In this document: positions 56,095 to 64,000 of the stretch, one piece after another
Layout: the number at the start of each line of letters is the position of its first letter
Numbering within the stretch: position 1 is the stretch's first letter
NCBI RefSeq assembly: GCF_004352835.1
Contig: NZ_SJSB01000007.1
Location: 62,001-126,000 of the forward strand
DNA from: Marinomonas flavescens
GTDB lineage: Bacteria > Pseudomonadota > Gammaproteobacteria > Pseudomonadales > Marinomonadaceae
DNA: 64,000 nucleotides
Direction: 5' to 3'
The notes under the pieces: generated by a model
Told to the model about the DNA's origin: nothing
The model's input: the letters and a program-made list of their open reading frames with translations, nothing else
The model's database searches: none
Position numbers and translations under genes: made by a program

Positions 56095-58007
56095 GAATTG
56101 TCGTTGGGCTCGCCCCCTAATAAATTATTATATTCCACGACTCGCAGCGGCATTAAGTCGCTGTCTTTGGTGATCACTAACGACGGATCCACACGAATAC
56201 AACTGCCGGCAAAATGTCCACCTACGGAAAAAGTACAGATCTGTGATTTATACCCTTCAATGTCTGGTAGCTTCCAAAGCGCTTGATATATTTGATCTTG
56301 GTGCGAAAACCGCCCTTCAGTTTCTTCCATTAAGGTTTCACTGCCATCATATAGGCTGATGTTAAATCCACATCGACCAGCGATTGGTTTACTTACATAA
56401 CCTGTTTCTTGTAGTTCTTCGGTGAGTTCGAACGAAGAATTCAACAAGTAAGGATGGTTAGGAAACAAACTCCACAGCACGGGTAAAATGGCTTTATTAC
56501 TGGGGATTAAAGTCCAAAGTGGTTCATACACCATCACCCCTTCGCGCAATAACACATCCACCAAACGCGGAGCGACACTGCGAGGAACATCCGTTTTGTA
56601 CTCACGTAAACGTTGCTCATCATCGTCGCATTCAGAACGAATCTGATCCAATGCGGTTTCCCACGCCCACGTTTTCCATACCCAACGAATCTTGTTTCCC
56701 TCAGGGTCAACCACATCACCATCAGTGTCCCAGGTTAAACCCGCCACTCCTTTAATTACTTTACAAACGATGCCAGCTCGCTCTATCGCTTTTTTCATAA
56801 ACAACGCATGATAATTCTCTTCCAAATCAGTGTCTTGCATAATATGAAGCACACTGTCCACGTCGCTGTGTTGCCACGCATCAATCAAATTTTCTACTAA
56901 TGCCGTCGCCGAGCTTTTACCATCATGACAGCCATAATGCTTGGCCCATTTATCTTGAACCAAACCAGCTTCCATATAACAAGACGCCGAATCACAATTG
57001 TATTCGTACACCTTAATACCGCGCGCCGACATACTAAAATCAAAGCGCCCAGTGATCATTTGATTCCGACGATTATCCCAAGATTGATGAATCTTCGGCC
57101 ACAAGGCCTGTGGAATATTAAAATTTGCCAACAGCTCATCGTTTTGCAACACATGATTCGTTGCGTGCATAAACAACGCATGCAGCTCATTCGTTGCCCG
57201 TTTCAGCTCCCGCTCTGCTGTTTCCGACATCACCATATAGCGATAATCGTCTTCTGGACAACTGGCTAACTTATGCCCGCCCATCATATCGACAAATGCC
57301 TCTTCATCTGGGTTCGCTACGTTTAACCAAGCTCTAGACGCTTGCCCTTTATTCAGAACATGCCGTAATGTCAAATCAAAGAGCGCAGGGTCGTCTGGTT
57401 CAATTCGTTCGGCATACGTATCGTCATCGGTTTGAATAACCCAACCTAAAATAGACGCATCACCATAAGAGCAACGAAGCCAATAGCCACCATCATCACT
57501 AATTCGCGCAGGCAATTCTCGAGAATAATTCTGACCTTTAGGCCATATCTGATGACCCACATTCTGCTCTACCAAGCGCAGTTTATCTGGGTATACTTCA
57601 GTAACAATCGCCACATGCCCAGTGACTTCAAACTCTCCACCCTCGCTCCAAATCAATAACGCCCCTACTTCAGGATGACGTAAAGAACCATTACGAAACG
57701 ACTTCAACGGCAAACGACTTCCATCGGCTAAAACACGCACAGACGTTAAACGAAAAATATCATACGCCATCGCCACATCATCAAAAATGTAACCGCGATT
57801 CAGATACCACCAACGCCGTACGAATTCTACGCATTGCCACTTATGCCCCATGTATACGCCATCAACATAATGACGATACGCATTTCGATTGGGCAATTCC
57901 GTTTCGTCGGCAGAATCATAATCTGAAGAATAGACAGGGACATTGCCTGGCGCCATTCCTAATAAAGTGCCAAATTTAGCCACCGAACCCGTTGAATCAA
58001 AAGTCAT
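56091..58007 (-). CDS. gsp: Bifunctional glutathionylspermidine synthetase/amidase
   Basis: Gsp makes and cleaves the amide between glutathione and spermidine. From ATG 58007 it has 638 residues (E. coli 619). The N-terminal CHAP-type amidase has Cys59 in GHKWQCVEFVRRWW and His131 in VTGHVAIV, the same numbers as E. coli, which supports the start and the assignment. The C-terminal part is the ATP-grasp synthetase, with YEYNCDSASCYMEAG and AGRCGFNISLYDG. The ORF could extend upstream by 26 residues, but AAGGACG is next to the 58007 ATG. A long dyad lies about 74 bp upstream. Confidence 0.9.
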   Translation of the reverse strand: MTFDSTGSVAKFGTLLGMAPGNVPVYSSDYDSADETELPNRNAYRHYVDGVYMGHKWQCVEFVRRWWYLNRGYIFDDVAMAYDIFRLTSVRVLADGSRLPLKSFRNGSLRHPEVGALLIWSEGGEFEVTGHVAIVTEVYPDKLRLVEQNVGHQIWPKGQNYSRELPARISDDGGYWLRCSYGDASILGWVIQTDDDTYAERIEPDDPALFDLTLRHVLNKGQASRAWLNVANPDEEAFVDMMGGHKLASCPEDDYRYMVMSETAERELKRATNELHALFMHATNHVLQNDELLANFNIPQALWPKIHQSWDNRRNQMITGRFDFSMSARGIKVYEYNCDSASCYMEAGLVQDKWAKHYGCHDGKSSATALVENLIDAWQHSDVDSVLHIMQDTDLEENYHALFMKKAIERAGIVCKVIKGVAGLTWDTDGDVVDPEGNKIRWVWKTWAWETALDQIRSECDDDEQRLREYKTDVPRSVAPRLVDVLLREGVMVYEPLWTLIPSNKAILPVLWSLFPNHPYLLNSSFELTEELQETGYVSKPIAGRCGFNISLYDGSETLMEETEGRFSHQDQIYQALWKLPDIEGYKSQICTFSVGGHFAGSCIRVDPSLVITKDSDLMPLRVVEYNNLLGGEPNDNS

Positions 58008-58080
58008 ATTCGTCCTTAGATCAGAACAAGTAACAGCACAGAACGTGCCGAATAAAGAGAAGAAAAAAACACATAAAAAC

Positions 58081-58113
58081 AACACTTGATCTATGCAATA
58101 TAGATCAAGTGTT
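58081..58113. promoter_or_regulatory. Perfect 14-bp dyad upstream of gsp
   Basis: AACACTTGATCTAT (58081-58094) and ATAGATCAAGTGTT (58100-58113) are exact inverted copies around GCAAT. On the minus strand T-rich DNA follows, so it could act as a leader terminator or as an operator of gsp. No known family matches by eye. Confidence 0.5.
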
Positions 58114-58307
58114 CAGTATCAACAACCGCTAATTCAAAGAGTTTAATTAGGTGATTTATAGATCAAAAATGACATTCAATATAAACGCAACATTAATTGA
58201 CTTATTCAACAAAAATCAGAGAAATGCAAAGATATAGCATAAATTATTATTCTCATTTATGAACCTCATTATTCTTGATAACGATCAATATAAATAGTTC
58301 TAAGGTT

Positions 58308-59417
58308 ATGTCTAATACGTCTAAATCAACTCACTTTGAAGGCTTCGGTATGGAATATGTAGATCAGAAAAAAACCGATGGAAACCTATTACTATCCCCT
58401 GCATTTTGGCAAATGGCAGGATTAATGGCCCTAGCAGTACGCCTAATCACTGGTTGGATTTATTGGGGTGGCGCTAGCCGTCGACTTATCTACGCACCGT
58501 TGAAACTCGATCCAACATCCCATGCTTATCTAGCAAATAAATTAGTACACGCAGCACCTGGAATGGCCTTTGACCTGTCCGGTGTTATGTACTGGTTATT
58601 GGCTCATGGCACGCTATTGTACGTTTCTATTATCTTTTTCACCTTAGTTGAACTTGTTGTCGGTGTCGGCTTAATCATTGGTTTTGCAACACGCCTTATG
58701 TCGCTTATCAGCATTGGATTGGCCTGTACCTTAATGGTCATTTTCGGTTGGATGGGAACCACCTGCTTAGACGAATGGACAATGGCCGCCTTTGGGTTTG
58801 CAACCGCATCAGTCACTTTAATTACTGGCGGCGGAAAGTACTCCGTCGATCAGTTATTTCAAAGCAAATTTGAGAAAAACAACATGAATTGGGCACGCTG
58901 GTTAACCAGTGGTCCGTTACCATTATCCATGCCTCAATTAGTAAAATTTTCGGTCATCATGGGCGGCTTATCCATCCTCTTTACCGTCGCTTTTTATGGC
59001 TACAACTTTGGCGCACTCGTTACCCCATTAGGCAAACGAATCGACAACGCAAATCATTACGTCGCGCTTTCTCAAGCTAAAATAGATGGCAATAAGATAG
59101 ACGTAAACAGCTACATCAATGCGGGTCCAGACACTCAAGGGGCTTACATTACTCAAGTTACTGTGATGCAAAACAACCAAGCCATAGCGACCTACCCTGC
59201 GACGTCATTAAAAGACCCTACCGCCGTCACTATTAACAACCAATTTGCTCCTTGGTCTACCTGTAAAGCCATGCCATATGCAGTCCGCTGCCAGCTAGGT
59301 TCAAAAGCAACATGGTCATTCACACTACCTAAAGACAGCAGTCTAAACGCTGCTCAACCTATTACCTTGCAGTTTAGTAACGTAGAAGGAAAAATCTTTA
59401 AAACCACAATTAAGTAA
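58308..59417 (+). CDS. Fused DoxD-DoxA protein, thiosulfate:quinone oxidoreductase-like
   Basis: The 369-residue protein joins a DoxD-type membrane part to a C-terminal DoxA-like domain. The first has four or more helices at about 30-190, with RLITGWIYWGGASRRLIYAP and ELVVGVGLIIGFATR. The second covers about 220-369 with one more helix. In Acidianus DoxD and DoxA form thiosulfate:quinone oxidoreductase. Bacterial fusions exist but most are uncharacterised, so sulfur oxidation here is inference. No sox genes are near. The start could also be ATG 58350, which has GAAGG seven bases upstream. Confidence 0.82.
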   Translation: MSNTSKSTHFEGFGMEYVDQKKTDGNLLLSPAFWQMAGLMALAVRLITGWIYWGGASRRLIYAPLKLDPTSHAYLANKLVHAAPGMAFDLSGVMYWLLAHGTLLYVSIIFFTLVELVVGVGLIIGFATRLMSLISIGLACTLMVIFGWMGTTCLDEWTMAAFGFATASVTLITGGGKYSVDQLFQSKFEKNNMNWARWLTSGPLPLSMPQLVKFSVIMGGLSILFTVAFYGYNFGALVTPLGKRIDNANHYVALSQAKIDGNKIDVNSYINAGPDTQGAYITQVTVMQNNQAIATYPATSLKDPTAVTINNQFAPWSTCKAMPYAVRCQLGSKATWSFTLPKDSSLNAAQPITLQFSNVEGKIFKTTIK

Positions 59418-59445
59418 TCGCGCTATACAACGAAAATTAGACAAT

Positions 59446-59484
59446 AAAAAGACCTTGTAGAATAATGTCTACAAGGTCTTTTTT
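59446..59484. terminator. Bidirectional terminator
   Basis: AAAAGACCTTGTAGA and TCTACAAGGTCTTTT form a perfect 15-bp stem with a 6-nt loop, with T-runs on both strands. It ends the DoxDA-like gene and the convergent periplasmic gene. Confidence 0.9.
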
Positions 59485-59501
59485 GTCCGATTAAATAGCG
59501 A

Positions 59502-60119
59502 CTATTCCCAACCGCTTTTAGTGGCAGTCATGTGCGCAGAAACATTAAAAGTAGAGTGATCGAAGAAGATTTTAAAGTTGACGCGCTTACTCATAGGATC
59601 AACCTGGTGGCCATTAATAAACAGGTCTCCTTTCTCACAGTAAGTTATATTGAAAGGCAGGCTTGGCACCTCTGACCCAGTAGAACCACTATTCGTTAAC
59701 ATTAATCGCGAAACGCCACCTAGAGATATAGTCACAGGAGCGATGTATGGATTTTCATACGTTAAATCATCGTCATCAGCAACATTGATATCACTTAGAT
59801 CAACACTCGCAAAAGCATCATGCGTTTTTGTGGTTTCACGCACCTTCATTCTCTCTAATAAAGCCATTTTCATCGCAATCAGTTTATAAATATTCGCCGC
59901 GAGCTTCTTCTTATCAGCGTCTCTCTTTCCTTTCGTGAACGCCATGTAAGAGATATCTGATGGCAAAATAGTCTGACAAGTTCGTTGATGAATTTCCGCA
60001 ATCAGAGTCGCTTCAATCCTTGTTAACTCTGAGGTTTTACGCTGAAGTAAATCTTCAGCCTGAACCGAAGAAGACATCATACAAATTAGCGCAAAAGAGA
60101 CCGCGGTTTTAGAAAACAT
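59502..60119 (-). CDS. Hypothetical periplasmic protein
   Basis: The 205-residue protein has a signal peptide ending near SVQAED. The mature part starts with a helical, basic segment (to about residue 95), then an acidic stretch (VADDDDLTYEN) and a beta-rich C-terminus. Two Cys (QRTCQTIL and ITYCEKGD) could form a disulfide. I recognise no domain. It is followed in the same direction by nothing close; an SH3 lipoprotein gene lies 53 bp upstream and may be co-transcribed. Confidence 0.7.
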   Translation of the reverse strand: MFSKTAVSFALICMMSSSVQAEDLLQRKTSELTRIEATLIAEIHQRTCQTILPSDISYMAFTKGKRDADKKKLAANIYKLIAMKMALLERMKVRETTKTHDAFASVDLSDINVADDDDLTYENPYIAPVTISLGGVSRLMLTNSGSTGSEVPSLPFNITYCEKGDLFINGHQVDPMSKRVNFKIFFDHSTFNVSAHMTATKSGWE

Positions 60120-60172
60120 GATTAGTCCTTTATATCAAATAACGCAGTAAAAAGCGTTTTACACTGCTCTAT

Positions 60173-60565
60173 TTAAAAATTCACACAACTACGAAAAGTA
60201 CCTACATTATTTGGGCTAAAAGAACACAAAAGCCCACCCCATTGATAACCCACTACACCCGTTTGAGTACGAATTTTGAACCAGTGATAACCATTTCTAA
60301 ACTCCTTTACACGCTCTAAAATCTCTAACTTATCGCCTGCTTTTAAAGATAATAACCGAGGAGAATCTATCGTCGCAGCACTACGCACCACACCACCATA
60401 AGACAATCCTTTCGCATTCACTTCTTGGCGCTGGCTATTTTCTGATTCAGCCAATTTAGTTTGTAATTGCTCAACCTTGCCTTGTAGCGCTTTTACTTCT
60501 TGAGTGTTCGTCGTACAACCACTAAGAATGACAACAAAAATACTTAACCAATATTTATACTTCAT
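60173..60565 (-). CDS. Lipoprotein with SH3-like domain
   Basis: The 130-residue protein has a lipoprotein signal with lipobox LSGC at residues 14-17. A short coiled coil follows (VKALQGKVEQLQTKLAES), then a bacterial SH3-type domain with LSLKAGDKLEILER, GYHWFKIRTQTGVVGYQWG. Such proteins are held at the outer membrane and may bind peptidoglycan. It lies 53 bp upstream of the hypothetical periplasmic gene on the same strand. Confidence 0.8.
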   Translation of the reverse strand: MKYKYWLSIFVVILSGCTTNTQEVKALQGKVEQLQTKLAESENSQRQEVNAKGLSYGGVVRSAATIDSPRLLSLKAGDKLEILERVKEFRNGYHWFKIRTQTGVVGYQWGGLLCSFSPNNVGTFRSCVNF

Positions 60566-61104
60566 AATTTACCCTTCTCCTAATAGCTAAGCTTAATCTG
60601 ATCCATAAAATATTTGATAATGCCTTCAACGTTCTTAGTCACCTAAATTCATTTAGACGCTTTCGTTCTTACTTGATGGCGGCCAAAAACAGCTTAATTT
60701 ACAAATGATTCATAAACGATAAATTTATTGGCATTCGACTTATCGGGCGAAACTGAGAATACTAACTCCCTTCCTATTTTAACATCAGTCTACTGTGCGC
60801 AACCGGCTCATCTTTTACCGGCTCAATACCTGAATCAGCAACCATGATAAAACCTAATAACGAAACTATAGATGTAGATAAACTCTTCTTTTTCTCAGCT
60901 CTTTTGAGTTGTACTCTAGGTTTTTTAGCCCCCCAATAATACCTTGGTTAAGTAATAGAAAACACCTCATCACTTACTGAAATAACTCACTGAGAAATAG
61001 CTCCGTAAAAGTAGAAAACAGCATAAGATCACAGGTCTCATCTGACCAAAATTGACTTTCATTTTTAATACACAATTGATACTGAAATCGAACAGTTATT
61101 CTTT
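60566..61104. other. Long intergenic region upstream of the KdgF-like operon
   Basis: This is the first part of a 773-bp gap with no gene I can support. A minus-strand frame open from about 60948 to TAG at 60774 lacks a start codon and any ribosome site. I see no RNA gene. The operator-like sites after it are listed separately. Confidence 0.4.
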
Positions 61105-61119
61105 ATTTGTATTACAAAT
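61105..61119. promoter_or_regulatory. Operator-like palindrome 1 upstream of kdgF/exuT
   Basis: ATTTGTATTACAAAT is a perfect 7-1-7 palindrome of the type bound by GntR-family (FCD) regulators. It lies 219 bp before the cupin ATG. A second, near-identical site follows at 61190. Confidence 0.55.
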
Positions 61120-61189
61120 TAACTGGCGATTTATTATGATTTCTATTAATATCCTATATATTAGGGTGTTTATAAATGATTTAAAAAAC

Positions 61190-61204
61190 ATTGGTAATAC
61201 AAAA
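61190..61204. promoter_or_regulatory. Operator-like palindrome 2 upstream of kdgF/exuT
   Basis: ATTGGTAATACAAAA matches site 1 at 12 of 15 positions and is spaced 85 bp from it, close to eight turns of DNA. Two copies fit looping or cooperative binding by one regulator, which is not in the window. Confidence 0.5.
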
Positions 61205-61338
61205 CAATCAACATAAATCATATTGTGATTGATATTTACTATATTATTAGTGCCATATTGTGGCTATTTATACGATGAAATTAATCCAGAAAACATCATT
61301 AATATAGGCTGACATTACATAACAATAAGAGGTCAAAA

Positions 61339-61698
61339 ATGAATCAAAGCGACGTTTTTTCATATGCAAATACAACAGAAATCGAAGACATAGGAGGTGG
61401 GCTTAAACGCCAAATTCTAGGCTATAATGATGAATTAATGATGGTGAAAATTTGGTTTGATAAAGGTGCCATTGGTTACAATCACGCTCACCGACATTCT
61501 CAAATCACCTATATAGTAGAAGGTGAATTTTACTTTAATATAGATGGTGTCACCAAGGTTTTAAGCGCTGGCGATAGCTGCTTAATACCACCTCATGCAG
61601 ACCATGGTGCAACCTGCCCAATGGGCGGAATTTTAATCGATACATTTAGTCCTCCACGTGAAGATTTCTTGAGAGGAAATAACAATGAAAATCATTAA
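61339..61698 (+). CDS. kdgF: KdgF-like cupin, unsaturated uronate processing
   Basis: The 119-residue single-domain cupin matches KdgF, which turns 4,5-unsaturated monouronates from pectin or alginate into linear keto sugars. DIGGGLKRQILGYNDELMMV is the family block, and metal ligands are His49, His51, Gln55 (NHAHRHSQ) and His89 (PPHADHG). The start has AAGAGG upstream. The end overlaps the transporter gene by 14 bp, which supports a shared job in uronate use. The lyases that make the substrate are not in the window. Confidence 0.8.
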   Translation: MNQSDVFSYANTTEIEDIGGGLKRQILGYNDELMMVKIWFDKGAIGYNHAHRHSQITYIVEGEFYFNIDGVTKVLSAGDSCLIPPHADHGATCPMGGILIDTFSPPREDFLRGNNNENH

Positions 61699-62983
61699 CT
61701 TACGTTGGTGGGTTGTCACCTTAATCGCCTTAGCTACTATAATAAATTATATTGACCGTTCAGCGATCTCGGTACTCTGGCCAGATATTGTAAAAGACTT
61801 ATTTCCTAACCAGAGTACATTTGAGGGTAAGCAAATATACGCAACCATCTCCATGGTTTTCATCTTATCTTATGCTTTTGGTCAGGCCATATTTGGTAAA
61901 ATTTTTGACTGGATAGGAACGCGATTTGGTTTCTTACTGTCTATTGGCGTTTGGTCACTAGCCACTGCCGCTCACGCATTTGCCCAAGGCATTCTTAGTT
62001 TTAGCCTTGTTCGCTCAATATTAGGGGTTGCAGAAGCTGGTAACTGGCCCGGCGCAGCTAAAAGTAACGCTGACTGGTTCCCTACTAAAGAGCGCGCTTT
62101 AGCCCAAGGTATTTTCAATTCGGGAGCTGCCATTGGAGGTATTATCGCCACTCCGTTAGTCGCATACATGACTGTTTATTTTAATTGGCAAATGGTTTTT
62201 GTGACAATAGGCTTACTCGGTTTATTGTGGCTTGTTCCATGGATGATATTAGTCAAAGCCCCTCCTAAATCCCATCCTTGGATTACTGACAAGGAGCGTG
62301 CATATATTTTATCAGGTCAAAAAAACACTGATGAAAACGACTCACCTAACGAAGAAGAATACAACCCGACAACAAGCGAACTCCTCTCTCGTAAAGAGAG
62401 CTGGGGAGTAATCATTGCCTCAACTGTGGTTGAGCCCATCTGGTGGTTGTTTGTCTTCTGGATTCCCATTTATCTTAATCAAGTATATGGTATGGATGTT
62501 AAATCCATTGGTATTTACGGTTGGGTACCTTATGTGGGGGCGATGTTTGGCGCTTGGTTTGGCGGCCTTCTTGCACAAAATCGTTTAAAAGCTGGCTGGA
62601 GTATAGACAAAACACGCAAAATAATAATTACTCTAGGGTGTTTAATTATGCTACCCGCGCTATTAGCAATGGCAAAACCTGGTGGGCCGACTACGGCAGT
62701 GATCATTATGGCGGTTATTTTATTTGGCTTCCAAACCGTTATTAGTAACCTTCAAACTCTTCCAAGTGACCTTTATGGTAAAAAGTCAGTAGGTACACTA
62801 TCAGGATACTCCGGCATGGCGGCTAAACTTGGTGCACTCGGGCTTACCGCACTTGTCCCGATGCTAACCGCTGGCGGGAACTACACCCCTGCATTCCTTA
62901 TCGGTGCGGCTTTAGCTATTATCGCAATCGTTGCTGTTTGGGTTCTTATTCCAAAAATTGAACAATTAAAACCGTTGAAGTAA
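61685..62983 (+). CDS. MFS transporter, hexuronate (ExuT/ACS) type
   Basis: The 432-residue protein has twelve helices and the anion:cation symporter pattern: INYIDRSAISVLWP in helix 1, RSILGVAEAGNWPGAAKS in helix 4, and WFPTKERALAQGIFNSGAAIGG. This group includes ExuT and related uronate and aldonate transporters. The overlap with the KdgF-like gene suggests import of unsaturated uronates or of galacturonate/glucuronate. AGAGGAAATAACA precedes the ATG. Confidence 0.85.
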   Translation: MKIINLRWWVVTLIALATIINYIDRSAISVLWPDIVKDLFPNQSTFEGKQIYATISMVFILSYAFGQAIFGKIFDWIGTRFGFLLSIGVWSLATAAHAFAQGILSFSLVRSILGVAEAGNWPGAAKSNADWFPTKERALAQGIFNSGAAIGGIIATPLVAYMTVYFNWQMVFVTIGLLGLLWLVPWMILVKAPPKSHPWITDKERAYILSGQKNTDENDSPNEEEYNPTTSELLSRKESWGVIIASTVVEPIWWLFVFWIPIYLNQVYGMDVKSIGIYGWVPYVGAMFGAWFGGLLAQNRLKAGWSIDKTRKIIITLGCLIMLPALLAMAKPGGPTTAVIIMAVILFGFQTVISNLQTLPSDLYGKKSVGTLSGYSGMAAKLGALGLTALVPMLTAGGNYTPAFLIGAALAIIAIVAVWVLIPKIEQLKPLK

Positions 62984-63044
62984 ATACATAAATAACACAA
63001 GAGAATGTTGTTGTGTGCTGAGTCTATTTTAAGGACCATAATAA

Positions 63045-63078
63045 AATACGTTACAACTTATTTCTGATGTAACGTATT
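63045..63078. repeat. Stem-loop 1 after the transporter gene
   Basis: AATACGTTACA and TGTAACGTATT form a perfect 11-bp stem around a 12-nt loop, 62 bp after the stop. No T-run follows directly, so it may help protect the transcript end. Confidence 0.45.
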
Positions 63079-63085
63079 ATCGTCG

Positions 63086-63123
63086 AAGCTTCAAACAGGG
63101 AATTTATCCACTGTTTGAAGCTT
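63086..63123 (+). terminator. Stem-loop 2, probable terminator of the kdgF operon
   Basis: AAGCTTCAAACAG and CTGTTTGAAGCTT form a perfect 13-bp stem with a 12-nt loop. ATTTATAT follows, a weak T-rich tail. Confidence 0.6.
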
Positions 63124-63172
63124 ATTTATATACCCTGATCACCCTTGTTAAATCAGAAAATAACAGGGGAAT

Positions 63173-63769
63173 TTAAAGTACTTTCCAGACTAACAAAAAG
63201 TTATTGGCAGGCATTGATATTTGTTCTATTAATGTCATACCAGCGGCCCATTCAACTAACTCTTCTATATCACGAATACCGCCACAACCACTTTGTTGCA
63301 AATGATGATCGAAATCTCGGTTGCCTTCGCTGGTGTATTTTCCATTTGCATTCATAGGCCCATATTGGCAAAACACACCACCTGATTTTAGATGAGAAGC
63401 GATGGTTTCCATCATCAACTTTGCCTCATCGCGCTGCATAATGTGCGTCGTATTAGCCGTGAAGACCGCATCTATATCTAACTCTGGCCAGTCATTCTTT
63501 CCAAAATGAAACACAATAGGAGCAACCAGATTGCTCAAATTAGCGTCCTCCATCCAAGCCTGAATACTGCCATGATAATCGAGCATATCACTGGTATTCC
63601 AAAGCAAATGGGGCAAATATTTAGCGAAAAACACCGCATGTTGACCTGTACCAGATCCTATCTCAAGTACTTGTTGGCACTCTTTAAAATACACAGAAAG
63701 TTGTTCAAGAATCGGCTGCTGGTTTCTATCACAGGATGGAGAAAAAGATTTTTTCATATTGTTCGTCAT
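63173..63769 (-). CDS. DUF938 SAM-dependent methyltransferase-like protein
   Basis: From ATG 63769 the protein has 198 residues. It has SCDRNQQPILEQL at the start, the SAM motif VLEIGSGTGQHAVFFA, and late YGPMNANGKYTSEGNRDFD, the wording of the DUF938 family. The substrate is unknown. A TTG five codons upstream and an ATG four codons downstream are alternative starts. Confidence 0.88.
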   Translation of the reverse strand: MTNNMKKSFSPSCDRNQQPILEQLSVYFKECQQVLEIGSGTGQHAVFFAKYLPHLLWNTSDMLDYHGSIQAWMEDANLSNLVAPIVFHFGKNDWPELDIDAVFTANTTHIMQRDEAKLMMETIASHLKSGGVFCQYGPMNANGKYTSEGNRDFDHHLQQSGCGGIRDIEELVEWAAGMTLIEQISMPANNFLLVWKVL

Positions 63770-64000
63770 AAAAGTGTTTATCAAAATTCAGGATGAGAGA
63801 AAATCAACTAAACATAACATAGAAATAAGACTTGAAGAGCTAAAAACAAGCTGAAAAACTGGAAGTACTATGCTTAATTTCTTTTCCCCATGCACATCGT
63901 GAAAAGTTGCTTTTTAGTTTTCTATCATCACTGCCTATATTGCTCAATATATCTAAGATGCACTTCACAACCACTCAATCCCATATATCAATAGCAATAA

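Noticed and set aside
60774-60948. A minus-strand frame reading GAKKPRVQLKRAEKKKSLST and a hydrophobic end
   Set aside because: It looks somewhat protein-like, but it has no start codon before the hydrophobic part and no ribosome site; AT-rich DNA often gives such Lys-rich frames.

Overview
The window is a stretch of chromosome from an AT-rich gammaproteobacterium. The gene families, the Pseudomonas-type versions of dapD and aceA, and the gene order (gacS-cysM-rlmD-relA-mazG and lepA-lepB-rnc-era-recO-acpS) suggest a marine Oceanospirillales organism, most like Marinomonas. That genus assignment is inference from protein character and was not tested by a search. I see no tRNA, rRNA, CRISPR array, insertion sequence or prophage.

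Layout. 1-6.9 kb: lysine/diaminopimelate genes (dapC end, dapD, a YffB-type ArsC protein, dapE with two small unknown genes), panD, then tpx, a membrane-anchored cold-shock-domain protein, slyX and rsmJ. 7-20 kb: tsaB, adk, ppc, mazG, relA, rlmD and cysM on the minus strand, with a small lipoprotein and a GacS/BarA-type hybrid kinase leading away on the plus strand. 19.9-25.4 kb: the minus-strand lepA-lepB-rnc-era-recO-acpS cluster, without the usual pdxJ. 25.6-29.4 kb: riboflavin synthase and the divergent glycogen genes glgC/glgA, with a DnaA-box-like cluster between ribE and glgC. 29.4-33.4 kb: an orphan periplasmic binding protein, PBP1b and a small Rieske protein. 33.5-39.1 kb: a decayed glutaredoxin-2 gene, modABC, a MarR regulator, an HD hydrolase, a Gate-domain membrane protein and a truncated MFS gene. 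39.3-42.4 kb: ompW with an FNR-like box, an EamA exporter, a DUF2057 protein with a duplicated C-terminal module and a repeat-bearing lipoprotein. 42.5-48.1 kb: the glyoxylate shunt (aceA, glcB) and a divergent RamB-like regulator. 48.2-64 kb: accessory genes. These are MFS transporters, a divergent PRPP-synthetase-like protein, an OhrR-like regulator convergent with an exported alpha/beta hydrolase, an MFS/esterase pair, glutathionylspermidine synthetase/amidase, a fused DoxD-DoxA protein, two envelope proteins, a KdgF-like cupin with an ExuT-like transporter, and a DUF938 methyltransferase.

How the genes work together. Most of the first 47 kb is core metabolism and information processing. 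The glyoxylate shunt and its regulator form one unit for growth on C2 compounds and fatty acids. The cupin/transporter pair, with two matching upstream palindromes, looks like a small regulon for unsaturated uronates from alginate or pectin. Several genes are decayed or cut short (grxB remnant, MFS fragment), which marks sites of gene loss. I found no convincing large undescribed system. The items most worth a second look are the divergent PRPP-synthetase-like protein, the KdgF/ExuT regulon, the long dyad upstream of gsp, the membrane-tethered cold-shock domain and the DnaA-box-like cluster.
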